DNA of 64,000 nucleotides from Streptomyces lavendulae subsp. lavendulae (GTDB lineage: Bacteria; Actinomycetota; Actinomycetes; Streptomycetales; Streptomycetaceae). Within the stretch, counting starts at the first letter, position 1, and every line of letters starts with the position of its first letter. The notes below the pieces were generated by a model. The model saw only the letters and a list, made by a program, of their open reading frames with translations, was not told where the DNA came from and made no database searches. The stretch lies in contig NZ_CP024985.1 in the NCBI RefSeq assembly GCF_002803845.1, positions 6,893,501 through 6,957,500 of the forward strand. The letters are read 5' to 3'. The position numbers and the translations under genes are program-made. Positions 24,834-34,136 of this stretch are shown in pieces.

Positions 24834-25580
24834 GTGCCGAAGAACCAGAACACGTTCTCATCGCTGACGGCCCTGCGCCGACGGATCGCCGGCCGCGTGG
24901 TGCACGCCGGCTGGCGCTGGATGCAGCAGGCGGGCGCGGTCACCGCACAGCACCCCGGACGGCTGCGCTTCGGCGCGATCGGCGAAGGCACCCGGCTGGC
25001 CTTCCCCCAGGGCACCGTCTTCGGGGAGCGCTGGATCCGGCTCGGGGAGCACTGCATCATCGCCGAGCAGGTGACCCTGACCGCCGGGATGATGCCCGAC
25101 CTCGACCTCGGGTCCGAACCGGTGCTGGTGCTGGGCAACGGCGTGGTGCTCGGACGCGGCAGCCACGTCATCGCCGACACCCGGATCAGCATCGGCGACG
25201 ACACCTTCTGCGGGCCCGGGGTGTACATCACCTCCACCAACCACAGCTACGACGACCCGCACGAGCCCGTCGGCAAGCAGTGGCCCCGCAGCGCGCCGGT
25301 CGAGATCGGACCGGGCTGCTGGCTGGGCACCGGAGCGGTGATCCTCCCCGGGGCCCGGCTGGGCCGCAACGTGGTGGTGGCCGCGGGTTCGGTCGTACGG
25401 GGCGAGGTGCCCGACCACGCGGTGGTGGCGGGGGCGCCGGCCCGGATCGTGCGCCGGTGGGAACCCGATACGGGCTGGCAGCCGCCGCTGCGCACCCCGG
25501 CCCCGGTGCCGATCCCGGACGGGATGACGCCGGAGCAGCTGCGGGGGCTGGCGCTGCTGGCGGAGGCCGAGCAGGCCTGA
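24834..25580 (+). CDS. Acyltransferase with left-handed beta-helix (hexapeptide) domain
   Basis: 248 residues. Hexapeptide repeats run through the middle (IRLGEHCIIAEQVTL, GVYITSTNHSYDDP, VEIGPGCWLGTGAVILPGA, VVVAAGSVVRGEV), with a family His in TNHSY near residue 140. Sugar or serine O-acetyltransferases of the LacA/CysE-like group have this layout. GTG start at 24834. It is divergent from the gamma-CA gene, giving two unrelated beta-helix proteins side by side. Acceptor unknown. Confidence 0.8.
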   Translation: MPKNQNTFSSLTALRRRIAGRVVHAGWRWMQQAGAVTAQHPGRLRFGAIGEGTRLAFPQGTVFGERWIRLGEHCIIAEQVTLTAGMMPDLDLGSEPVLVLGNGVVLGRGSHVIADTRISIGDDTFCGPGVYITSTNHSYDDPHEPVGKQWPRSAPVEIGPGCWLGTGAVILPGARLGRNVVVAAGSVVRGEVPDHAVVAGAPARIVRRWEPDTGWQPPLRTPAPVPIPDGMTPEQLRGLALLAEAEQA

Positions 25581-25613
25581 GCCGGTCCCGCCCGCCGCGG
25601 CCCGGCCCCCCGC

Positions 25614-26480
25614 TCAGCCCGCGGCGAGCAGGACCGTGCCCGCGAGGGCCAGTCCGGCGCCGGCCGCCTGCACGCTGCGCAGCCGTTCCTTGAGCACGGC
25701 GAAGGCGGCGAACGCGGTGACCACCGGGTAGAGCGAGGACAGTACGGCGGCCACGGTGACCGGGCCGTTCTGGGCGGCGATGGAGTAGGTGCCGTTGGCC
25801 GCGACGTCCGCCAGGCCGACGAAGGCCAGGGCGGGCAGCAGGCTCCACAGCACGCGCGGTCCGGTGCCGGCCGGCAGGGCCGGGCTGCCGCGCCGGACCT
25901 GCGCCCACAGGGCGGCGCCGCCGACGGCCACGTTGGTGACCCGCTGGACGAAGAGGGCCAGGAACAGGCCGGTCAGGGTGGTGGAGGCGTGCGCGATCAG
26001 GGCCATGACGGCGCCGAAGCCGAAGGCGGCGAGCAGGGTGAGGACGACGGCCTGCCGCTGTACGGGGGCGCCGCGCAGCTCGGGGCCGCCCGCGAGGACG
26101 ATGCCGACCACGGCCACGGCGATGCCCGCGAACTGCCCCGGTCCGGGCCGCTCGCCGAGGGCCAGACCCACCCCGACCGGGACCACCACGCCGACGGAGC
26201 CGAGCGGGGAGACCACGCCCATCGGGCCGAGGGCCAGCGCCTTGTAGAAGCTGAGCATGGCGGCCGGGCCGACGAGACCGGCGGCCACCGCGAACCACAG
26301 CTGCGGTCCGGCCTCCCGCCAGGCGCCGGTGCCGATCACGATCGCCCCGAGCACGGCGACGGCGGCGATCTGCGAGACCACGACCACCGTCAGCGCCGGT
26401 ATCCGACGGGTCAGCAGCCCGCCGCCGAAGTCGGCGAGGCCCCACAGCACGGCTGTGGCCAGGGCGAACAGGGCGGTCAT
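25614..26480 (-). CDS. EamA/DMT-family transporter
   Basis: 288 residues with ten TM helices in two EamA halves (LWGLADFGGG near the N-terminus; ALAFVGLADVAANGTYSIAA in the second half). Start ATG 26480 (MTALFALATA). Divergent from an XRE-cupin regulator, a recurring pairing in which the regulator controls the exporter. Probably effluxes an amino-acid-like metabolite; not determinable further. Confidence 0.85.
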   Translation of the reverse strand: MTALFALATAVLWGLADFGGGLLTRRIPALTVVVVSQIAAVAVLGAIVIGTGAWREAGPQLWFAVAAGLVGPAAMLSFYKALALGPMGVVSPLGSVGVVVPVGVGLALGERPGPGQFAGIAVAVVGIVLAGGPELRGAPVQRQAVVLTLLAAFGFGAVMALIAHASTTLTGLFLALFVQRVTNVAVGGAALWAQVRRGSPALPAGTGPRVLWSLLPALAFVGLADVAANGTYSIAAQNGPVTVAAVLSSLYPVVTAFAAFAVLKERLRSVQAAGAGLALAGTVLLAAG

Positions 26481-26553
26481 GGCAGGACCTCGCAGTACAG
26501 TGCGGTGAACGGTGGAGTGCAGCATCGAATACACCGCAGGTTAGTTCAGTCTG

Positions 26554-26580
26554 TTGGACTGTGTCATCCAAAATATTGGA
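26554..26580. promoter_or_regulatory. Paired inverted repeats, candidate XRE operator
   Basis: TTGGA (26554-26558), TCCAA (26567-26571) and TTGGA (26576-26580) make two overlapping inverted repeats sharing the middle half-site, in the divergent EamA/XRE promoter region. Confidence 0.45.
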
Positions 26581-26584
26581 CGGA

Positions 26585-27178
26585 ATGGTGTCGGACCTCG
26601 AACAGCTCACCCAGGCGCTCGCCCGGAACCTCAAGCGGTGGCGCGGTGAGCGCGGATTCACCCTGGACGCCCTCGCCGCCCGCGCGGGGGTGAGCCGCGG
26701 CATGATCATCCAGATCGAGCAGGCCCGTACGAACCCCAGCGTGGGCACCACGGTCAAACTGGCCGACGCCCTCGGGGTCAGCATCACCACCCTCCTCGAC
26801 CACGAGCGCAGCCCTCAGGTGCGCGTGGTGCAGCCGGGGGAGGGGGTGCGGATGTGGTCCAGCGGGACGGGCAGCGAGGCGCGCATGCTGCTCGGCGACG
26901 ACCGGCGCGGGCCCGTGGAGATGTGGATCTACCGCCTGGAGGCCGGGGACGGCACGGCCTCCGACCCCCACCCGGCGGGCACCTTCGAGATGCTCCACGT
27001 GACGGCCGGGGAACTGACCCTGGAGATCGCCGACGACCGTTACGTGGTCCCGGCGGGCGGGGCGGTCTCCTTCGAGGCGAACCTGCCGCACGCCTACCGC
27101 AACGACGGCCCCGGGCCGATGGAGATGACCATGGCCGTTTCGATCCCGCCGGTCCAGGGGGTGACGGGCGCCCACTGA
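26585..27178 (+). CDS. XRE-family HTH / cupin regulator
   Basis: 197 residues. HTH at residues 10-65 (LKRWRGERGFTLDALAAR and AGVSRGMIIQIEQARTNPS), then a C-terminal cupin barrel (GTFEMLHVTAGELTLEIAD, AVSFEANLPHAYRND) that likely binds a small effector. Start ATG 26585 is preferred because the GTG at 26561 overlaps the inverted-repeat operator and no Shine-Dalgarno is present. Probably represses itself and the divergent EamA gene. Confidence 0.88.
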   Translation: MVSDLEQLTQALARNLKRWRGERGFTLDALAARAGVSRGMIIQIEQARTNPSVGTTVKLADALGVSITTLLDHERSPQVRVVQPGEGVRMWSSGTGSEARMLLGDDRRGPVEMWIYRLEAGDGTASDPHPAGTFEMLHVTAGELTLEIADDRYVVPAGGAVSFEANLPHAYRNDGPGPMEMTMAVSIPPVQGVTGAH

Positions 27179-27233
27179 GCACCCGCGGCGGGCCGGGGGG
27201 CCCACGCGGGCGCCGAAGGGGCCGACGGACCGG

Positions 27234-27638
27234 CTAGAGGGCCGGGATCTCGATCGCGGGGCAGCGGTCCATGACCATCTCCAGGCCCGCCCCGCGGGTC
27301 CGGGCGAAGGCCTCCTCGTCGACGACGCCCAGCTGGAACCAGACGGCCCCGGCGCCCACCGCCACCGCCTCGTCGGCGACCGCGCCGGCCAGCGCGCTGT
27401 TCACGAAGACGTCCACCACGTCCACCGGGAACGGGATCGCCGCCAGCGACGGGTACCCCGGCTCCCCGTGCACCGTCTCCGCCTTCGGGTGGACGGGAAC
27501 GACCCGCTTCCCGAACCGCTGCAGCACGCGCGCCACCCCGTAGGCCGCCCGGTCCTGGTTGTTGGACAGGCCCACCACGGCCCATGTGTCACCGAGTTCG
27601 GTGAGGATCTTGCGAATGGTCGCCGGGTCGCCGTACAC
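27234..27638 (-). CDS. CoA-binding domain protein (YccU-like)
   Basis: 134 residues, a single Rossmann CoA_binding_2 domain: TWAVVGLSNNQDRAAYGVAR near the N-terminus, GKRVVPVHPKAETVHGEPGY, and DVVDVFVN. GTG start at 27638, with GGAGG 8 nt upstream. Small proteins of this kind bind CoA or a nucleotide; biological role unclear. Divergent from yigZ. Confidence 0.88.
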   Translation of the reverse strand: MYGDPATIRKILTELGDTWAVVGLSNNQDRAAYGVARVLQRFGKRVVPVHPKAETVHGEPGYPSLAAIPFPVDVVDVFVNSALAGAVADEAVAVGAGAVWFQLGVVDEEAFARTRGAGLEMVMDRCPAIEIPAL

Positions 27639-27726
27639 GCGCGCCGCCTCCTGCTTGCTCCGGACCGCTCTGCTCTCCCCGCCACAACGAAAGGGACGTC
27701 CGTCCGATTCCCCGTAGGGTGGAGCG

Positions 27727-28356
27727 GTGAAGGCAGACCAGTACGTGACCGTGGCCCGAGAGGGAACGCACGAGTCCGAGATCAACCGATCGCGGTTCCT
27801 GTGCTCGCTCGCGCCCGCGGCCACGGAGCAGGAGGCGCAGGAGTTCATCGCGCGCGTCCGCAAGGAGCACCCCGCCGCCACGCACAACTGCTACGCCTAC
27901 GTGATCGGCGCCGACGCCTCCGTGCAGAAGGCCAGCGACGACGGGGAACCGGGCGGTACCGCCGGAGTGCCCATGCTGCAGATGCTGACCCGGCGCGACA
28001 TCCGGTACGCGGTGGCCGTGGTCACCCGGTACTACGGCGGCGTGAAGCTCGGCGCCGGCGGGCTCATCCGGGCCTACGGAGGGGTCGTCGGGGAGGCCCT
28101 GGACGTCCTCGGGACCGTCACCCGGCACCGCTACCGGCTGGCCACCGTCACCGTCGACCACCAGCGGGCCGGGAAGACCCAGAACGACCTGCGCTCCACG
28201 GGGCGGGCGGTGCTGGACGTGCGCTACGGGGAGGCCGTCTCGATCGAGATCGGCCTCCCCGAGGCGGAGGTCGAGGGCTTCCGGGCATGGCTCGCCGACG
28301 TCACCGCCGGGACCGCGGGCTTCGAGCTCGGCGGAGAGGCCTACGCGGAGGGCTGA
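27727..28356 (+). CDS. YigZ/IMPACT-family protein
   Basis: 209 residues. UPF0029 N-terminal domain (FLCSLAPAATEQEAQEFIAR, HNCYAYVIG, SDDGEPGGTAGVPML) and DUF1949-like C-terminal ferredoxin-fold domain. Eukaryotic IMPACT regulates translational kinase GCN2; the bacterial role is undefined, possibly nucleic acid or ribosome-linked. GTG start 27727. Confidence 0.88.
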   Translation: MKADQYVTVAREGTHESEINRSRFLCSLAPAATEQEAQEFIARVRKEHPAATHNCYAYVIGADASVQKASDDGEPGGTAGVPMLQMLTRRDIRYAVAVVTRYYGGVKLGAGGLIRAYGGVVGEALDVLGTVTRHRYRLATVTVDHQRAGKTQNDLRSTGRAVLDVRYGEAVSIEIGLPEAEVEGFRAWLADVTAGTAGFELGGEAYAEG

Positions 28357-28361
28357 CCGGA

Positions 28362-28393
28362 TCCGCCGCGGGCCGGGCCCGGCCCGCGGCGGA
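28362..28393. terminator. Perfect 32-bp palindrome between converging genes
   Basis: 16-bp arms with no loop, 5 bp after the yigZ stop and 6 bp before the haloperoxidase stop. Acts as a bidirectional terminator on either RNA. Confidence 0.7.
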
Positions 28394-28399
28394 GTGCCG

Positions 28400-29668
28400 T
28401 CAGAGCGTGCCGTACAGCCGGTCGGCGTGGCGCAGCGCGTACTGTCCGACGGCCTCGCCGAGGCGGACGCCCGCCTCGTCGGCGCTGCGGCTGTGGATCC
28501 CCGCGTACACCCGGGCGTCCACGTTGTCCCGGGTCAGCTGCCGCCACCCGGTGTAGGTGCGCCGCACGCCCGGCGCCGTCGGGCTGGTCAGCCCGAACGG
28601 GGCGGTCACCGGCCCGGCGAGGGCGTCCAGCACCGCCTGCGCGGCACCCGCGTACGTGGCGTGGCCGCTCGGGTAGTCGGGGTGGGCCGGGGTCTGGTGC
28701 AGCGGGGTCCACGCCGGGTCGGTGCCGATGTCCCCGGTCCGGATCGCGGTGACCGGCCGCCACCGCACGTACGTGTACTTGCTGTCGGAGGTGGCGATCT
28801 GGGTGTCGACGGACGCGGCGTGGAACAGCGCGAGCAGCTCCGCCCGCTGGGCGGTCGAGCCGTGCGAGCGGGCCACGGCCACCCGCAGCGGTTCGGTGTA
28901 GAGGACCTGCGAGGACGCGTACCAGAAGTTCGCCGTCTCGGTCTGGCGGGGCGTGCGCACGGCGCTGTCGGCGGCCCCGTACGCACGTACCTCGGCGAGG
29001 TCGGTCCGGTAGCGGCGGGAGTCCAGCGCGGGCGGCGGGCCCAGCCGGAACTGGTCGGCGCGCTCCAGCAGGAAGGGCTTCGCCAGGCGGTTGCCGTACT
29101 GCGCGGCGGGCGCGTACCCGTCGGGCGTCGGCTGCCAGACCCCCGGGGCGGCGGGCGGCACCGGGAACGGCGCGTTCACCGAGGCCGGGTCGAGGCCGTC
29201 GCCCGCGCGGGCGGCCAGCACGGCCGCGGCCTGCCGGGCACCCGCCGCCACGCCCCCCTCCTCGGCGGGGCCGTCCGGGATCCGGCCCAGGGTGGCGGCC
29301 AGCGCCGCGTCGAGGTCGGCCCGGCGGGACGGGGCGAGGCCGACCAGCACGTCGTGCACCGCGGAGGCGACGGCGGCGTCCTGGAAGCGGCCCCGGGCCG
29401 GGCCCGCGGGGGCCTCCCGGGTGGCCCGTGCGGCGGCGATCCAGCCGATCGCCCAGGTGCGGTTGTTGGTGATCTGGGTGGGAGCCGCCGCGGCCGCGAC
29501 GGTCCGGGCGGTGGTGTCGTACCAGTCGAGCACCACCGATCCCGACCCGGCCTGGAGCGGGGGCGCGGGCGCGGCGGCCGAGGGGACGGCGGCGGTCAGG
29601 GCGAGGAGCGCGGCGGAGCCGGCGGCGAGCAGCGCGGGACGGACGCGGACGGGTCGGGTGAGCGGCAT
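28400..29668 (-). CDS. Secreted vanadium-dependent haloperoxidase-like / PAP2-superfamily protein
   Basis: 422 residues. Sec-type signal peptide (RVRPALLAAGSAALLALTAA, cleavage near residue 32). VHPO/acid phosphatase motifs in order: KYTYVRWRP (K...RP), PSGHATYAG (PSGH) and AGIHSRSADEAG (His then Asp). These are the vanadate/phosphate-binding residues. Whether it halogenates or dephosphorylates is not resolved. Function is extracytoplasmic. Converges on yigZ with a palindromic terminator. Confidence 0.85.
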   Translation of the reverse strand: MPLTRPVRVRPALLAAGSAALLALTAAVPSAAAPAPPLQAGSGSVVLDWYDTTARTVAAAAAPTQITNNRTWAIGWIAAARATREAPAGPARGRFQDAAVASAVHDVLVGLAPSRRADLDAALAATLGRIPDGPAEEGGVAAGARQAAAVLAARAGDGLDPASVNAPFPVPPAAPGVWQPTPDGYAPAAQYGNRLAKPFLLERADQFRLGPPPALDSRRYRTDLAEVRAYGAADSAVRTPRQTETANFWYASSQVLYTEPLRVAVARSHGSTAQRAELLALFHAASVDTQIATSDSKYTYVRWRPVTAIRTGDIGTDPAWTPLHQTPAHPDYPSGHATYAGAAQAVLDALAGPVTAPFGLTSPTAPGVRRTYTGWRQLTRDNVDARVYAGIHSRSADEAGVRLGEAVGQYALRHADRLYGTL

Positions 29669-29943
29669 GCGGCGAAGCTAGCCAGCGGCCGCGGCGGCGG
29701 ACAAGTGCGCAAGGCCGTAAGGGGAGTTCGGCCACAGACCTTTCGTGCCGCCGCCATGATCCCGTAACGGGCGGGGGAAGGGGGCGGGGACGGGTTAGCC
29801 TGGAGGGTCGGTGCGGGGTCCGTCGGCGAGGCCCCTGCCCGGCCGCGGGCGGGCCGGGTCGGACCGGGTCGGGAGCGGGTCCGGTGCGAACCGGTCGGGC
29901 GTGGAGACACGAGGAGAGCAAGCGTGCGGGTCGGAGCGGTCGA

Positions 29944-31128
29944 GTGAAGTTCCTGCACACCTCCGACTGGCACCTGGGCCGGTCCTTCCACCGCGTGAAC
30001 CTGCTCGGAGCCCAGGCCGCCTTCGTCGACCACCTCGTCGAGACGGTCCGGGAGCACCGGGTCGACGCCGTCCTCGTCTCCGGGGACGTCTACGACCGGG
30101 CCGTGCCCCCGCTGCCCGCCGTCGAGCTCTACGACCGGGCGCTGCACCGGCTCGCCGACCTCGGCGTGCCCACGGTGATGATCTCCGGGAACCACGACTC
30201 GGCCCGCCGTCTCGGGGTCGGCGCCGGGCTGATCGGCCGGGCCGGGATCCACCTCAGGACCGACCCGGCCGGCTGCGCCGACCCCGTGGTGCTGGCCGAC
30301 GTACACGGTGACGTGGCCCTCTACGGGCTGCCGTACCTGGAACCGGCTCTGGTCAAGGACGAGTTCGGCGCGCCGAAGGTGAGCCACGAGGCGGTGCTGG
30401 GCGCGGCCATGGACCGGATCCGGGCCGACCTGGCCGACCGGGCCCCCGGCACCCGCTCCGTGGTCCTCGCCCACGCCTTCGTCACCGGCGGGCAGGCCAG
30501 CGACAGCGAGCGCGACATCGCCGTCGGCGGGGTCGAGGCCGTGCCCGCGGCCGTCTTCGACGGGATCGACTACGCCGCCCTCGGCCACCTCCACGGCTGC
30601 CAGACGATCAACGAACGGGTCCGCTACTCCGGTTCCCCGCTCGCCTACTCCTTCTCCGAGGCCGACCACCGCAAGACCATGTGGCTGGTCGAGCTCGGCC
30701 CGGCCGGCGAGGTCACCGCCGAGCGGATCGACACCCCGGTGCCGCGCCCGCTCGCCCGGCTGCGCGGCCGCCTGGAGGACCTCCTGGCCGATCCCGCGCT
30801 GGCCGGCCGCGAGGACAGCTGGGTCGAGGCCACCCTCACCGACCCGGTCCGCCCCGAGGACCCCATGGCCCGGCTCGCCACCCGCTTCCCCCACACCCTC
30901 AGCCTCGCCTTCGACCCCGAAGGCCGCGAGGAGGACGGCACGGCCTCCTACGCCCAGCGCCTGAGGGGCCGCAGCGACCAGGAGATCGCCGAGGACTTCG
31001 TCGCCCACGTGCGCGGCGGGGGCGGCGCCGACGAGGCCGAGCGGGGCGTTCTGCGCGCCGCCTTCGACGAGGTGCGCGTCCAGAGCTCCCGCGAGGACCG
31101 GGAACACCGTCAGGAGAGCGCCCGATGA
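29944..31128 (+). CDS. sbcD: SbcCD nuclease subunit D
   Basis: 394 residues. Metallophosphoesterase motifs: HTSDWHLG (residues 4-11), GDVYDR, GNHDS, AHAFV and GHLHGC. Mre11-family nuclease that, with SbcC, opens DNA hairpins and protein-blocked ends. GTG start 29944 (VKFLHTSDW); the in-frame ATG 29884 adds unconserved sequence. The ~275-bp gap upstream holds a TAGCCT box near 29796 but no PafBC site. Its stop overlaps sbcC (ATGA). Confidence 0.95.
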   Translation: MKFLHTSDWHLGRSFHRVNLLGAQAAFVDHLVETVREHRVDAVLVSGDVYDRAVPPLPAVELYDRALHRLADLGVPTVMISGNHDSARRLGVGAGLIGRAGIHLRTDPAGCADPVVLADVHGDVALYGLPYLEPALVKDEFGAPKVSHEAVLGAAMDRIRADLADRAPGTRSVVLAHAFVTGGQASDSERDIAVGGVEAVPAAVFDGIDYAALGHLHGCQTINERVRYSGSPLAYSFSEADHRKTMWLVELGPAGEVTAERIDTPVPRPLARLRGRLEDLLADPALAGREDSWVEATLTDPVRPEDPMARLATRFPHTLSLAFDPEGREEDGTASYAQRLRGRSDQEIAEDFVAHVRGGGGADEAERGVLRAAFDEVRVQSSREDREHRQESAR

Positions 31129-34100
31129 GGCTGCACCGGCTCGAAGTGACCGCCTTCGGGCCCTTCGCCGAACCCCAGCGGATCGACTTCGACGCCCTCT
31201 CCGGCGCCGGGATCTTCCTGCTGCACGGACCCACCGGCGCGGGCAAGACCTCCGTCCTGGACGCCGTCTGCTACGCCCTCTACGGATCCGTGCCCGGCTC
31301 CCGTCAGGCCCCCGGCACCACCCTGCGCAGCGACCACGCCGCCCCCGGCACCCCCACCGAGGTCACCCTCGAACTCACCGTGGGCGGGCGCCGCCTGGAG
31401 ATCACCCGGCGCCCCGAGCAGGACCGCCCCAAGAAACGCGGCTCCGGCACCACCAAGGACAAGGCGCAGAGCCTGCTGCGCGAGCACACCGGGGAGGGCT
31501 GGACCGGACTCAGCAAGTCCCACCAGGAGATCGGCGAGGAGATCGAACAGCTCCTCGGCATGAGCCGCGAGCAGTTCTGCCAGGTGGTGCTGCTGCCGCA
31601 GGGGGAGTTCGCCCAGTTCCTGCGGGCCGGCGCCGAAGCGCGCGGCCGGCTCCTCGGGCGGCTCTTCGACACCCGCCGCTTCGCCGCCGTCGAGACCCTC
31701 CTCGCCGAGCGCCGCCGGGCCGCCGAGGCCAAGGTGCGGGCCGGCGACGAGAAGGTGCTCGCCGCCGCCCAGCGGCTCGCCCAGGCCGCCGGGGACTGCG
31801 CCGACCTGCGGGCCTGGCCGCTGCCCGCGCACCAGCCGGGCGACCCGGGCCTCGCCGGGGCCGTCCGGGCCTGGGCCGCCGTCGCCCGCTGCTCCGCCCG
31901 GGAACGGCTCACCGTCGCCGAGTACACGCTCGCCGCCGTCGAGGGGCGCCACCACGCGGCGCGGCGCGCCGCCGAGGAGGCCCGGGAGCTCGACCGGCTC
32001 CAGCGCCGCCACGCCGAGACCGACCGCCGGGCCGCCCTGCTCCGGGCCGCCGGGCCGGAGCGCGAGCGGGTACGGGACCTCCTGGACCGGGCCCGCCGGG
32101 GCGCCCTCGTGGCCCCCGCCCTGGAACTGCGCGGAGCCGCCGGCGCGGCCCACCTCACCGCCGCGCACGCCGAGGGCCTCGCCCGGGCCGCCCTCCCGCC
32201 GGCCCTCGCCGAAGCCGGCACCGAGCAGCTGGCCGCCGTCGAGCAGCGGCTGCGCGAGGACCTCGGCGCGGCCGGCGCCGCCCAGCGGGCGGAACAGCGC
32301 AGTGCCGAGATCGGCCGCGAGCGCGCCACCCTGGAGCGGGAGTCCCGGGACGCCGAGGAGCAGCACCAGGAGTCCGCCGAGTGGCTCGCCCGCTGGGAGG
32401 CCACCCGCGGCGCCCTCCAGGAGCGCGTCGACGCCGCGCAGCAGGCCGCCACGCTGGCCGAGCAGCTCGCGGGGCGGCTGGAGCCCGCCCGGATGCAGCT
32501 GACCGCCGCCCGGCGGCGGGACGCCCTCGCCGCCGACGCCGAAGCCGTCCGCGGGGAGCTGGTCTCCGTGCGCGAGGAGTCGTCGGCGGCCCGCGAGCGC
32601 TGGCTGGAGCTCAAGGAGGCCCGGCTGCGCGGCATCGCCGCCGAACTGGCCGCGGCCCTCACCACCGGGGAGCCCTGCGCCGTCTGCGGATCGGCGGAGC
32701 ACCCCGCGCCCGCCAGGCCCGCCCCCGGGCACGTCGACCGGGCCGCCGAGGACGCCGCCCACGCCCGCTTCGAGGAGGCCGAGGAGCGCCGGGCCGCCGT
32801 CGAACGCCGGCTCGCCGCCGTCCGCGAGGCCGAGTCCGAGGCCGCCTCCGCGGCCGGAGCGTCCGGCACCGCCGAACTCCTCGCCCTCACCGCGGACCTG
32901 AGCTCCCGTCATGCCGCCGCCCACGCGGACGCCGCCGGACTCCACACCGCCCGCGAGCGCCTCGCCCGCGCCGAACGCGAGCACGAGGCGCGCAGCGCGG
33001 ACCGGCTCGACGCCGAACGCCGGGCGGCCGCCAGGGCCTCCCGGCGCGAGGCCCTGGACCGGGAGCAGGCCTCTCTGGAGGCCGAACTGGTCCTCGTACG
33101 GGGAGATTCGCCCAGTGTCGCCGCCCGCGCCCGCACCCTGGAGGACCGGATCCGGATGGTCACCGGCGCCGCCGCCTCGCTGCGCCGGGCCGAGATCACC
33201 GCGGCACGGCTGAAGGAGGCCGACGACCAGCTGGCCGACGCCGCCTTCAAGGCCGGGTTCGACACCGTCGAGGCGGCGGCCGACGCGGTCCTGCCCGAGT
33301 ACGAACGCACCGCCCTCCAGCGCCGCGCCGACGCCTGGCAGGCGGAGGAGGCGATGCTGGCCGAGCGGGCCGCCGAAGGGGACACCGCCGGGGCCGCCGC
33401 CCTGCCCCCGGCCGACCCGCACACCGCGGAGGCCGCCGAGGAACGCGCCGCGGCCCGGCTGCGGTCCGCCGCCTCGGCCGTCGACGCCGCCCGGGTGCGC
33501 TGCGCCGAACTGGACCGGCTCTCCCGCCGGGCCGAGCAGGAGCTGCGCGCCCTGGGCCCGCTGCGCGAGGCGTACGAGCGGGTGGCCCGCCTGGCCGGAC
33601 TCACCGCGGGCACCTCCGCCGACAACGAGCGCAAGATGCGGCTGGAGGCGTACGTCCTGGCCGCGCGGCTGGAACAGGTCGCCGCCGCGGCGACGGTCCG
33701 CCTGCTGCGCATGTCCGGCGGGCGCTACACCCTCGTCCACTCCGACGCCCGCGCGAGCGGCCGCGGCCGCTCCGGACTGGGGCTGCACGTGGTGGACGCC
33801 TGGACCGGCAGCGAGCGCGACACCGCCACCCTCTCGGGCGGCGAGACCTTCTTCGCCTCCCTCGCCCTGGCCCTCGGCCTGGCCGACGTGGTGACCGACG
33901 AGGCCGGCGGGATGCGCCTGGACACCCTCTTCATCGACGAGGGCTTCGGCAGCCTCGACGACCAGGCCCTGGACGAGGTGCTGGACGTACTGGACTCGTT
34001 GCGCGAACGGGACCGCAGCGTCGGCATCGTCAGCCACGTCGGCGACCTGCGCACCCGGGTCCAGGCCCAGCTGGAGATCGTCAAGCAGCGCGGCGGCTCG

Positions 34101-34136
34101 GTGGTGCGCCACCGCACGGCGGGGGTCACGGACTGA
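31125..34136 (+). CDS. sbcC: SbcCD ATPase subunit C
   Basis: 1003 residues, SMC/Rad50-like. Walker A GPTGAGKTS near 35-43; two long Ala/Arg/Glu-rich coiled coils; zinc hook CAVCG near 517-520; ABC signature LSGGETFFASLALALG near 904; Walker B TLFIDEGFGSLD near 935. The ATP-driven clamp for SbcD. ATG at 31125 overlaps the sbcD TGA, so the pair is translationally coupled. The 3' end overlaps the converging Lrp gene by 11 bp. Confidence 0.95.
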   Translation: MRLHRLEVTAFGPFAEPQRIDFDALSGAGIFLLHGPTGAGKTSVLDAVCYALYGSVPGSRQAPGTTLRSDHAAPGTPTEVTLELTVGGRRLEITRRPEQDRPKKRGSGTTKDKAQSLLREHTGEGWTGLSKSHQEIGEEIEQLLGMSREQFCQVVLLPQGEFAQFLRAGAEARGRLLGRLFDTRRFAAVETLLAERRRAAEAKVRAGDEKVLAAAQRLAQAAGDCADLRAWPLPAHQPGDPGLAGAVRAWAAVARCSARERLTVAEYTLAAVEGRHHAARRAAEEARELDRLQRRHAETDRRAALLRAAGPERERVRDLLDRARRGALVAPALELRGAAGAAHLTAAHAEGLARAALPPALAEAGTEQLAAVEQRLREDLGAAGAAQRAEQRSAEIGRERATLERESRDAEEQHQESAEWLARWEATRGALQERVDAAQQAATLAEQLAGRLEPARMQLTAARRRDALAADAEAVRGELVSVREESSAARERWLELKEARLRGIAAELAAALTTGEPCAVCGSAEHPAPARPAPGHVDRAAEDAAHARFEEAEERRAAVERRLAAVREAESEAASAAGASGTAELLALTADLSSRHAAAHADAAGLHTARERLARAEREHEARSADRLDAERRAAARASRREALDREQASLEAELVLVRGDSPSVAARARTLEDRIRMVTGAAASLRRAEITAARLKEADDQLADAAFKAGFDTVEAAADAVLPEYERTALQRRADAWQAEEAMLAERAAEGDTAGAAALPPADPHTAEAAEERAAARLRSAASAVDAARVRCAELDRLSRRAEQELRALGPLREAYERVARLAGLTAGTSADNERKMRLEAYVLAARLEQVAAAATVRLLRMSGGRYTLVHSDARASGRGRSGLGLHVVDAWTGSERDTATLSGGETFFASLALALGLADVVTDEAGGMRLDTLFIDEGFGSLDDQALDEVLDVLDSLRERDRSVGIVSHVGDLRTRVQAQLEIVKQRGGSVVRHRTAGVTD

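Noticed and set aside
29669..29943. Damage promoter for sbcDC
   Set aside because: No TTGTCRGTG element; only a generic TAGCCT box is visible.
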